From CAVEFW01 sp964579575 (GTDB lineage: Bacteria > Actinomycetota > Coriobacteriia > Coriobacteriales > Eggerthellaceae): a stretch of DNA of 60,655 nucleotides. The notes beneath the pieces are model-generated. The model worked only from the letters and a program-made list of their open reading frames with translations, was not told the DNA's origin and did no database searches. The position numbers were made by a program, and so were the translations under genes. Shown here in pieces: positions 10,501-17,718 of the stretch; the stretch's first letter is position 1, and each line of letters starts with the position of its first letter. Location: positions 1 to 60,655 of the forward strand of contig CAZOGL010000005.1 in NCBI GenBank assembly GCA_964579575.1. The letters are read 5' to 3'.

Positions 10501-13500
10501 CAGGCCAAGGGCGGTACCGCTCTGACCCAGATTACAGATGCTAACAAGGCGCAGTATGTTGACGCGGACTACGTCGACGACTTCAATTGCGTCCAGGAAG
10601 TTCCCATTGTGAACAACACTGGTAGCGTTACGTGGACCGGTTTGAACAAATATTGGAATCTCGAAGCTTCTGAAGCCGGCGATCCCCAACGCATCGTCTA
10701 CGTGATTCAAGAGGACCTGCTTGATGAAGACGGCAACGTCCTTGACACCCACAGCTACAAGGCTTCTGCCAACCCGAAGACTCCTTCCACTTACACGCGC
10801 TACTCTGAGGACAACACGACGGTTGAGAATGTCAACGCTGGCACCCTTACCAACGAGTTGCAGACCAAGTCTGTCCAGGTAACAAAGACCTGGGCAAACT
10901 CTCGTGGCGATTCCTTTGATGCTGCGACGGTGACAGACCTCGTCAACAAGGGTGCGCTTCCCAAGTCCATTACGTATGGACTCCAGTGGCATATCGACGG
11001 CGTTTGGACGGCAGTTCCTGGCGTTGCTGATAAGTCCTTCTCCACCATCGATCTTGCGAAAGCTGGAACGACCGGCGTGACGTGGGATGCGAAGGTCCCT
11101 CAAACTGACAAGAGCGGCAACGCCATCCAATACCGAGTTCTCGAGAAGTCCGTTTCTTACGATGGGTCCAATTGGATTGACATCACAGAGACGGGTGCAT
11201 TCGACGGGAACGTCGGCGCTAAGGACAAAGGCGTTTACAGCGTTGCCGACTTCAAGGCCAACTCCTCCAACACGATGAGCTCCGGCTCCATCTCCGTTTC
11301 CAAGAATTGGGAGGATGAGGACAACGCCTATAACGATCGCACGAATGTCACCATCAAGCTGTATCGCGATGGCGCCCTCTACGACACCCAGACGTTGAGC
11401 GCCAACAACAACTGGACCTACACCTGGGCAAACGTCCCCGTGTACCAAAGCGGCACCGAGACGTATAGCACGTGGAAGATCGAAGAGACGCCGATTGATG
11501 GTTATGACGTGACCTACGATCCGACGTATGCCAACACCGGGTTCACGGTCGGCGTTGCCCAAACCGTTACGCTGAGCGCGACCAATACGCTTCAGCGTAC
11601 GAGCATCCCTGCCATGAAGCAGTGGGAGGACAATGCCAACCAGGACGGAAAGCGTCCCGAGTCCATCACCTTTACCGTGAAGGGCTCCGTTGGCAGCTCT
11701 GTGGTCTATGACGGTGCCAACAAGACCGGCGGCACGCATGTTGTTTCCGGTAGCTCCACCGACAATACCGGTTGGTCCACGCCCTATACCTTCGAGAACC
11801 TTCCGAAGTACATCAATGGCAAGCTTGTGACCTACACCGTTGACGAGAACACTATCGCCAATTACACCGACACCAAGACGCTTGTGGATGGCACGGTTGT
11901 CCATACCAACAAGTACACGCCTGAGGTTGTTACCATCAACGCCGAAAAGACTTGGGCAGGGGATACCGGCTACGAGGACACTACCCGCCCGGCCTCCATC
12001 ACCTACACGGTGAAGGGTTCCTACACCAAGGACGACACGGTTAAGACTATCGACTACGGAACCATGACGGGCATGAAGGCGGACGGCTACAAGGCTTCCA
12101 TGACCGAACTGCCTAAGTACCTTGAGCAGGGTTGTGAGGTCACCTACACCGTCGAGGAGATTGACATCCCCGGCTACACCAAGAGTGAGATGACCCAGAC
12201 AAAGAGTGGCAACACCTATACCTTCTCCGTCACCAACACCTTGAAGACCACCTACGCCGAGGCGGACAAGACCTGGGACGACAAGTCCAACCAAGACGGC
12301 GTGCGTCCCGAGTCCATCACCTACGTACTGACCGCGACAGCCAACGGCCAGACGGTCGGCGCCCTGGGCAAGACCCAGACCGTAAAGGGCTCCGCCACCA
12401 CCGACGATAACTGGTACTACAAGTGGGAAGACCTGCCCACGAAGGTCTACATCGACAAGGCGAGCTACGACGTCACCTACACCGTGACCGAGACCGACTT
12501 TGCGCCCTACGAGCAGACCGGCGCGGCCACCGCGGGCAACAAGACCACCTTCACCAACAAGCACACGCCCGAGCTCACCAACGTCTCCGCCGTCAAGAAG
12601 TGGGACGGCGAGGTCGACTCCCTCAAGTCCCTGACCCGCCCGGACTCCATCACCTACAAGCTGACGGCGAAGGTCGACGGCCAGACGGTCGACGCCCTGT
12701 GCAAGAGCGCCACGGTCACCCCGGCCGACAAGACCACTGACACCGGGTGGGACTACACCTTCGAGGGCCTCGATAAATACCACGAGGGCAAGCTCGTCGC
12801 CTACACCGTGACTGAGGTCGAGGTCGACGGTTACGCCACCACGGTTGAGCAGTCCGCCGACGGTGCGACCTTCACGTTCACCAACAAGGTCGACTACACT
12901 GAGCGTGAGGCCGACAAGGTCTGGGACGATGCCTCCAACCAGGACGGCAAGCGCCCCCTCGAGCTCACCTACAACCTCAAGGCCGAGATCACGGTCGCTG
13001 GCCAGGCAGTCGAGTTCAAGGCGCTCTCCGACACCTATGTTGCCCGTGGCAACAACATCGACAACACCGGCTGGTACCACAAGTGGGAGAATCTGCCCAC
13101 CCACGTCTACTCCAACGGCTCCTCCTACGAGGTCACCTACACCGTGACCGAGACCGGCTATGATCCCTACGAGCAGACCGACGTGAAGGTGGACGGCAAC
13201 AAGACCACCTTCACCAACAAGTACACGCCCGAGACCGTCAAGGTCCTCGCCAACAAGGCGTGGGCCAACGAGGTCGACTCCCTCAAGGGCCAGACGCGCC
13301 CCGACTCCCTGACCTACACGCTTACCGGCACCTATACGGTCGCCGGCGAGCAGAAGGCCTACACGCCGACCGAGGCCAAAAAGACCGCAAAGCCCGCTGA
13401 CAAGTCCAAGGACGAGAACTGGGGCGTTGAGTGGACTGAGCTGCCGAAGTACGCGCCCGGCTACCAGGGGGCCGAGATCTCCTACGACCTCGCCGAGGCT

Positions 13501-16500
13501 GAGGTCACCGGCTACACGACCGCCAAGGCCGGCCCCACGAAGTCCGGCACCGACACCTACGGCAACACCGTCTTCACGGTCGCGTTCACCAACTCTCTGG
13601 TCACCACCGGCGTCGACGTGGAGAAGGTCTGGGCCGACGACGACAACCGCGACGCGCTCCAGCCCGGCGACATCGTCGTCAGCCTGCACGCAAACGGTGC
13701 GACCGAGGCGTTCCTCGGTAAGACCGCCAAGCTGAACAAGGACAGCCAGTGGAAGGCGGCCTTCACCGGCCTTCCGAAGTACTTCTACGAGGACGGCCGC
13801 GCCGTCGAGGTCACCTACACGATCAGCGAGGACGAGGTGCCTGAGTGGTACACCGCCGCCACGACCGGAACCGCGTCCGAGGGCTACGTCGTGACCAACA
13901 CCCACGAGCCCTTCACGACCGAGGTCTCCGTCGAGAAGGCGTGGGAGTACGGCGGGATCGACGAGGCCCTCGTCGAGCTCGTCATGCCCGAGTCCATCAC
14001 CTTCGACCTGACGGGCAAGACCGCCGACGGCACCACGGTCTACACCGACACTTACACCGCTGACGCCAAGGACAACTGGGCCCACACGTTCACGGACCTC
14101 CCGGCGTACGCCAAGGGCCGCGTGGGCGAGGTCATCACCTACACCGTCGTCGAGGAGCCGGTCGCCGGCTTCGACACCGACGTGACCAGTGCCACCGCCC
14201 AAAAGAAGTCCGCCGGCGGCGTCGACGAGCCTGGCGTCCTGACCTACACCTACAGCTTCACCAACACCTTGAAGACCACCTACGCCGAGGCGGACAAGAC
14301 CTGGGACGACAAGTCCAACCAAGACGGCGTGCGTCCCGAGTCCATCACCTACGTACTGACCGCGACAGCCAACGGCCAGACGGTCGGCGCCCTGGGCAAG
14401 ACCCAGACCGTAAAGGGCTCCGCCACCACCGACGATAACTGGTACTACAAGTGGGAAGACCTGCCCACGAAGGTCTACATCGACAAGGCGAGCTACGACG
14501 TCACCTACACCGTGACCGAGACCGACTTTGCGCCCTACGAGCAGACCGGCGCGGCCACCGCGGGCAACAAGACCACCTTCACCAACAAGCACACGCCCGA
14601 GCTCACCAACGTCTCCGCCGTCAAGAAGTGGGACGGCGAGGTCGACTCCCTCAAGTCCCTGACCCGCCCGGACTCCATCACCTACAAGCTGACGGCGAAG
14701 GTCGACGGCCAGACGGTCGACGCCCTGTGCAAGAGCGCCACGGTCACCCCGGCCGACAAGACCACTGACACCGGGTGGGACTACACCTTCGAGGGCCTCG
14801 ATAAATACCACGAGGGCAAGCTCGTCGCCTACACCGTGACTGAGGTCGAGGTCGACGGTTACGCCACCACGGTTGAGCAGTCCGCCGACGGTGCGACCTT
14901 CACGTTCACCAACAAGGTCGACTACACTGAGCGTGAGGCCGACAAGGTCTGGGACGATGCCTCCAACCAGGACGGCAAGCGCCCCCTCGAGCTCACCTAC
15001 AACCTCAAGGCCGAGATCACGGTCGCTGGCCAGGCAGTCGAGTTCAAGGCGCTCTCCGACACCTATGTTGCCCGTGGCAACAACATCGACAACACCGGCT
15101 GGTACCACAAGTGGGAGAATCTGCCCACCCACGTCTACTCCAACGGCTCCTCCTACGAGGTCACCTACACCGTGACCGAGACCGGCTATGATCCCTACGA
15201 GCAGACCGACGTGAAGGTGGACGGCAACAAGACCACCTTCACCAACAAGTACACGCCCGAGACCGTCAAGGTCCTCGCCAACAAGGCGTGGGCCAACGAG
15301 GTCGACTCCCTCAAGGGCCAGACGCGCCCCGACTCCCTGACCTACACGCTTACCGGCACCTATACGGTCGCCGGCGAGCAGAAGGCCTACACGCCGACCG
15401 AGGCCAAAAAGACCGCAAAGCCCGCTGACAAGTCCAAGGACGAGAACTGGGGCGTTGAGTGGACTGAGCTGCCGAAGTACGCGCCCGGCTACCAGGGGGC
15501 CGAGATCTCCTACGACCTCGCCGAGGCTGAGGTCACCGGCTACACGACCGCCAAGGCCGGCCCCACGAAGTCCGGCACCGACACCTACGGCAACACCGTC
15601 TTCACGGTCGCGTTCACCAACTCTCTGGTCACCACCGGCGTCGACGTGGAGAAGGTCTGGGCCGACGACGACAACCGCGACGCGCTCCAGCCCGGCGACA
15701 TCGTCGTCAGCCTGCACGCAAACGGTGCGACCGAGGCGTTCCTCGGTAAGACCGCCAAGCTGAACAAGGACAGCCAGTGGAAGGCGGCCTTCACCGGCCT
15801 TCCGAAGTACTTCTACGAGGACGGCCGCGCCGTCGAGGTCACCTACACGATCAGCGAGGACGAGGTGCCTGAGTGGTACACCGCCGCCACGACCGGAACC
15901 GCGTCCGAGGGCTACGTCGTGACCAACACCCACGAGCCCTTCACGACCGAGGTCTCCGTCGAGAAGGCGTGGGAGTACGGCGGGATCGACGAGGCCCTCG
16001 TCGAGCTCGTCATGCCCGAGTCCATCACCTTCGACCTGACGGGCAAGACCGCCGACGGCACCACGGTCTACACCGACACTTACACCGCTGACGCCAAGGA
16101 CAACTGGGCCCACACGTTCACGGACCTCCCGGCGTACGCCAAGGGCCGCGTGGGCGAGGTCATCACCTACACCGTCGTCGAGGAGCCGGTCGCCGGCTTC
16201 GACACCGACGTGACCAGTGCCACCGCCCAAAAGAAGTCCGCCGGCGGCGTCGACGAGCCTGGCGTCCTGACCTACACCTACAGCTTCACCAACACCTTGC
16301 AGGTCGTTGATGTCGACGTCACCAAGGCTTGGGAGGATGACACCGATCGTGACGGTCTCCGTCCCGAGAGCGTCAAGGTTGGCCTGCTTGAATCCAACAA
16401 GAAGTTCTTGGATGAGAACAACCAATTTAGTCTGACGTTGAGCGGCAGCGACGAGGAGAACACCTGGAGTGGTTCCTTCACGAAGCTTCCGAAGTATCTG

Positions 16501-17475
16501 TACGAGAACGGCAATGCTCGATTGGCCGATTACTCCATCGAGGAGCTTGACGTTCCCGAGAACTATACGTGCGAGATTACCAAGACTGGTGCAAGCTCCT
16601 ATGCTTGGACCGCGACCAACACCCATGAGCCCTATGTGACCACCGTTGACGTCACGAAGGCTTGGGAGGATCAGGACGACCTCTACGGGTTCCGTCCCAG
16701 TGAGATCACGGTTAACCTGATCGGCACCATCACGGTCGATGAGAGCGGCGACTCCGTCATCTCCGACGAAGCTTCCGCAATTGCTCCCACGCCGTCCAAC
16801 TCTGACAAGAAGGTCGTCTACCAAGATCAGCGCACAATCACGGCTGACGATGATTGGTCCACGATCTTTGCTGACCTGCCCGTCTATGCCGAGCACGGCA
16901 ACAAGATTACCTACAACGTGGTCGAGGACGAGGTAGCTGGCTACGAGGGTGACGTGGAGATTGGTTCCTACACCGATGATGAGGGCTTTGTGCACTTCAC
17001 CTTCGACTTCGATAACACCCAGATTGTCACCAAGGTCGACGCTGAGAAGGTCTGGGACGACCAGAACAACGCTGACAAGATCCGTCCGAGCTCCATCACC
17101 TTCGTCTTGACTGGCAAGGTCACGATCGACGGTCTCGAGACGACCTGCGTGACGCTCGAGAAGAGTGTTGGAGCGGCAGAGAATTGGAAGGCAAGCTTCG
17201 AGAATCTGCCGAAGTTCTACACCGACGGCCAGGAAATTGCCTACACCGTCACCGAGAAAGAGGTCACCTCTGGCTACACGCTGAAGGTCACGGGAGATGC
17301 TGAGACGGGCTTCGTTCTCACCAACACCCATGTGCCGCCTTCCAAGACTGCCAAGACCAGTGACGAGTCCACGCCGCTTACCGCGGGTCTTGGAATGCTA
17401 GGTGTCCTGAGCATGGCGGCCCTTGGCTTCCTCCGTACTCGTCGTAAGTTCGAAGGTCGTAGGATTCGTGCCTAA
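4537..17475 (+). CDS. Giant Cna-B-repeat surface adhesin
   Basis: A protein of about 4312 residues. I chose ATG at 4537 over the in-frame ATG at 4468 because GAAGGAGA lies just upstream and the protein then starts with a clean signal peptide (core 'LLAFCLSFSLSVPTQAIAFA'). After a short Ser/Gly/Thr-rich region come roughly 32 modules of about 105-115 residues of the Cna-B type. Each opens with a Lys-Trp strand ('KTWDD', 'KKWED') and closes with 'FTNK' or 'VTNT', the Lys and Asn expected for intramolecular isopeptide bonds. Modules 18-29 are two exact copies of a six-module block. The C-terminus has a hydrophobic helix ('LTAGLGMLGVLSMAALGFL') and a basic tail, i.e. a wall-sorting signal, but the upstream motif reads 'AKTSDES', not LPXTG. 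It is likely a long stalk for adhesion, covalently anchored. A strong terminator follows. No sortase gene is in the window. Confidence 0.93.
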   Translation: MNVGRSKLQRVLTTLLAFCLSFSLSVPTQAIAFAREQIVGAGSEQTQGSSAADDAVTSGVNSVTQGESSDSLTGGEKVDNGATSDDGNGTMMASESIALLAVSDDGTTVKTKADFDFTKKWNDNNDEGNVRPAASNFAQNSIELYYKIDGAGEWTKLTTSNMGNVGLTEMPTPTYVANAGSVSYKYVLPSVITVKSSGTSVDKSVTWNYKEKAVDGYVDPADEFYGNNSTVMNTLLSDWNASVLWGDNDNLYNSRVSVDTVNADPDTYFEVYRYVSGKPSTTEKLDAKTVGLTVSEKKNGEWKTEFSNAPAFDENGNPYVYYIVDKLNDDGTSKLATDPTGIGNYLSAIRNVNNHATNTTELYEGGTLQMVLDNITEFKVTKKWEDGDDVEGRPNTKLYLYRISEGANHAIEDDAVNHANPVQGNDYQDISTATNVVEIDFPLEGTTLPMYDNQGHRYIYFALETGVTGDYKLVTDNSSAKEDEAVVEFFNKIKNSDGFAKYILNGGTITNDREATQSITATKQFTAEALQEMENTAVQYTLYKKTADGWVPATEDDIVAENGAKLLGANSTISADGKIITTIEGFKAEAMELSAAGPVIQKYDVNTGARMEYKYVETAMTVNGGEWVSVPSTIDADGNVTYQTVNVGVVAPGIGDQKTTVYFSPVQVNETTINNVLESDILVTIEKVWTDSDGNNISGDATALQDVLCTFDIYRNGEVFRTVQLSFANYQNGEWFWQGAFDRYDENGLEYTWMIKEVGITDPQGRTWGQAFEYQTTVDQQATTGDMLINRAIKYRNVINVGPGYSLSFDVQKEWLDDSDTIARVPITYGLYDLVQKKIVATGTLSDDNNWFARFSYTPESEERVASEYVIVELSVGGVNVDLTDDYQTIRTKAVAGKNVEVSNRIGTVGNPEAADALYYVYNVYVSLQEESATSAEYLIDNQRDATLNMKLTKNWNVGDSPADLNAKFFVYRDGELFDLSTVTVELSGATLTADGGILIKGNEAVDNKNTVSISGLDKFDNDGVEYHYALVESTLNDQVIVNNRVQIDGDSYVSTVSLNENETVIYGKAEHHSGDLYVWNSSNTKQETLNLDSYKVWRDPGTSSLLSARPDISFDVYRVSYVENDGIKEAVEAGDMDALAEVVSQYANADHAIVRDRFWNTKYNDWCWGCDLGEVERYDADGYPYVYFLAERYTSDRGVYLEGYDNEGSQKPNTAADVTSTKEVFEIPSSDLNTTCLVMFDGTEKSYSKTTVNYRYDTRTVSGRKIWHVMPSLLDLPDTNKPAVKVNLYRSAVSIPELDWAYNQNLLEKYASQLTLVNTTTLNANGDGVYSFMFEDEQDGSLLQRYDEWGQNYHYYVFEDAETAQNLDSVYPSEDTQITATDFHITNVYSVNEPVEITINKTWQKNATENPDQLPAAPAKFELYAQAVDSQGNKIGSEILMSTATVKVDDDYQSSFTFKYLTEDVDANAEGFDGTKYETLPYYAANNIAYVYYVKEVSIPDGYTSNWDTLAGSSFANPVVLSADATHTGSIGAGALVLNEYGKSTSFKVSKTWNDDNAYGKNYRVPVTLTVSRSWAGNTVNGQYIAGGTDAVYCTVDLTEADLKTGTTNVWEKEITEVKGADGNTYKVQEYAPNGSKYVYKVTEEKATNEADQAKLENNYVFTWNGTTGTNTLKRVSSLSANKLFAWANNAAISTADFTMLQSINAVPTAITFAVQRSDNNDAYQYVTSGDTRVASYSGDNVLKKTINITANNRNTLKATWQNLPQESADGKTAYTYRVVEILTWKNADDTTNETVWYSADASNNDTLQATDKNYAPETGSVAVTQTGTTYMQKTYAFTNKIPTASIKLVKKWEGDNLNRDNTRPEKLYLTATSKINNTYSKDFTLTKSATGTNEWTTTATLPKWDDSKKLTDLYTFSEQEGKNQNLFKLYTFAGDATDDDNLTYTVTNKLTNDDRKLVNVSATKTFTKDSDVKAVTQTRVQFKIYVQAKGGTALTQITDANKAQYVDADYVDDFNCVQEVPIVNNTGSVTWTGLNKYWNLEASEAGDPQRIVYVIQEDLLDEDGNVLDTHSYKASANPKTPSTYTRYSEDNTTVENVNAGTLTNELQTKSVQVTKTWANSRGDSFDAATVTDLVNKGALPKSITYGLQWHIDGVWTAVPGVADKSFSTIDLAKAGTTGVTWDAKVPQTDKSGNAIQYRVLEKSVSYDGSNWIDITETGAFDGNVGAKDKGVYSVADFKANSSNTMSSGSISVSKNWEDEDNAYNDRTNVTIKLYRDGALYDTQTLSANNNWTYTWANVPVYQSGTETYSTWKIEETPIDGYDVTYDPTYANTGFTVGVAQTVTLSATNTLQRTSIPAMKQWEDNANQDGKRPESITFTVKGSVGSSVVYDGANKTGGTHVVSGSSTDNTGWSTPYTFENLPKYINGKLVTYTVDENTIANYTDTKTLVDGTVVHTNKYTPEVVTINAEKTWAGDTGYEDTTRPASITYTVKGSYTKDDTVKTIDYGTMTGMKADGYKASMTELPKYLEQGCEVTYTVEEIDIPGYTKSEMTQTKSGNTYTFSVTNTLKTTYAEADKTWDDKSNQDGVRPESITYVLTATANGQTVGALGKTQTVKGSATTDDNWYYKWEDLPTKVYIDKASYDVTYTVTETDFAPYEQTGAATAGNKTTFTNKHTPELTNVSAVKKWDGEVDSLKSLTRPDSITYKLTAKVDGQTVDALCKSATVTPADKTTDTGWDYTFEGLDKYHEGKLVAYTVTEVEVDGYATTVEQSADGATFTFTNKVDYTEREADKVWDDASNQDGKRPLELTYNLKAEITVAGQAVEFKALSDTYVARGNNIDNTGWYHKWENLPTHVYSNGSSYEVTYTVTETGYDPYEQTDVKVDGNKTTFTNKYTPETVKVLANKAWANEVDSLKGQTRPDSLTYTLTGTYTVAGEQKAYTPTEAKKTAKPADKSKDENWGVEWTELPKYAPGYQGAEISYDLAEAEVTGYTTAKAGPTKSGTDTYGNTVFTVAFTNSLVTTGVDVEKVWADDDNRDALQPGDIVVSLHANGATEAFLGKTAKLNKDSQWKAAFTGLPKYFYEDGRAVEVTYTISEDEVPEWYTAATTGTASEGYVVTNTHEPFTTEVSVEKAWEYGGIDEALVELVMPESITFDLTGKTADGTTVYTDTYTADAKDNWAHTFTDLPAYAKGRVGEVITYTVVEEPVAGFDTDVTSATAQKKSAGGVDEPGVLTYTYSFTNTLKTTYAEADKTWDDKSNQDGVRPESITYVLTATANGQTVGALGKTQTVKGSATTDDNWYYKWEDLPTKVYIDKASYDVTYTVTETDFAPYEQTGAATAGNKTTFTNKHTPELTNVSAVKKWDGEVDSLKSLTRPDSITYKLTAKVDGQTVDALCKSATVTPADKTTDTGWDYTFEGLDKYHEGKLVAYTVTEVEVDGYATTVEQSADGATFTFTNKVDYTEREADKVWDDASNQDGKRPLELTYNLKAEITVAGQAVEFKALSDTYVARGNNIDNTGWYHKWENLPTHVYSNGSSYEVTYTVTETGYDPYEQTDVKVDGNKTTFTNKYTPETVKVLANKAWANEVDSLKGQTRPDSLTYTLTGTYTVAGEQKAYTPTEAKKTAKPADKSKDENWGVEWTELPKYAPGYQGAEISYDLAEAEVTGYTTAKAGPTKSGTDTYGNTVFTVAFTNSLVTTGVDVEKVWADDDNRDALQPGDIVVSLHANGATEAFLGKTAKLNKDSQWKAAFTGLPKYFYEDGRAVEVTYTISEDEVPEWYTAATTGTASEGYVVTNTHEPFTTEVSVEKAWEYGGIDEALVELVMPESITFDLTGKTADGTTVYTDTYTADAKDNWAHTFTDLPAYAKGRVGEVITYTVVEEPVAGFDTDVTSATAQKKSAGGVDEPGVLTYTYSFTNTLQVVDVDVTKAWEDDTDRDGLRPESVKVGLLESNKKFLDENNQFSLTLSGSDEENTWSGSFTKLPKYLYENGNARLADYSIEELDVPENYTCEITKTGASSYAWTATNTHEPYVTTVDVTKAWEDQDDLYGFRPSEITVNLIGTITVDESGDSVISDEASAIAPTPSNSDKKVVYQDQRTITADDDWSTIFADLPVYAEHGNKITYNVVEDEVAGYEGDVEIGSYTDDEGFVHFTFDFDNTQIVTKVDAEKVWDDQNNADKIRPSSITFVLTGKVTIDGLETTCVTLEKSVGAAENWKASFENLPKFYTDGQEIAYTVTEKEVTSGYTLKVTGDAETGFVLTNTHVPPSKTAKTSDESTPLTAGLGMLGVLSMAALGFLRTRRKFEGRRIRA
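12241..16296. repeat. Exact 2028-bp tandem duplication inside the adhesin gene
   Basis: Copy 1 is 12241-14268 and copy 2 is 14269-16296, in frame (676 codons, six Cna-B modules each). Every stretch I compared is identical, including synonymous positions. The block has a much stronger preference for G or C at third codon positions than the adhesin sequence on either side. Confidence 0.95.
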
Positions 17476-17503
17476 CGCCATCGAGCGAGCGTAAAACGCG
17501 ATG

Positions 17504-17535
17504 GGGGGCGATGCGAAAGCGTCGCCCCCTTTTTT
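17504..17535 (+). terminator. Intrinsic terminator of the adhesin gene
   Basis: GGGGGCGA (17504-17511) pairs with TCGCCCCC (17522-17529) around a 10-nt loop and is followed by six T. Confidence 0.92.
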
Positions 17536-17642
17536 GTGTTTGGTGATAAGGCCGCGGCATCCATGTCTGCCTTCTTCGATTTTGGAGGGGTATCCGTCTC
17601 GGGAAACGTATAATTGGGGCAAGTGTCATGCGTCTTGAATTC

Positions 17643-17702
17643 GGCGCATACCACTATGGCGCATACCACTATGGCGAAAATCGCTACTGCGCATACCACT
17701 AT
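17643..17702. repeat. 15-bp tandem repeat upstream of the HerA-like gene
   Basis: GGCGCATACCACTAT at 17643-17657 and 17658-17672, and GCGCATACCACTAT again at 17689-17702. The last copy runs straight into the GAGGAAGGG ribosome binding site of the next gene. Confidence 0.85.
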
Positions 17703-17718
17703 CGAGGAAGGGTGTTCC

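Noticed and set aside
8806..17331. A 2841-codon open frame on the strand opposite the adhesin gene
   Set aside because: It arises because the adhesin avoids the codons whose complements are stops. Its translation is low-complexity (G/V/L/D-rich), repeats with the sense duplication and has no ribosome binding site.
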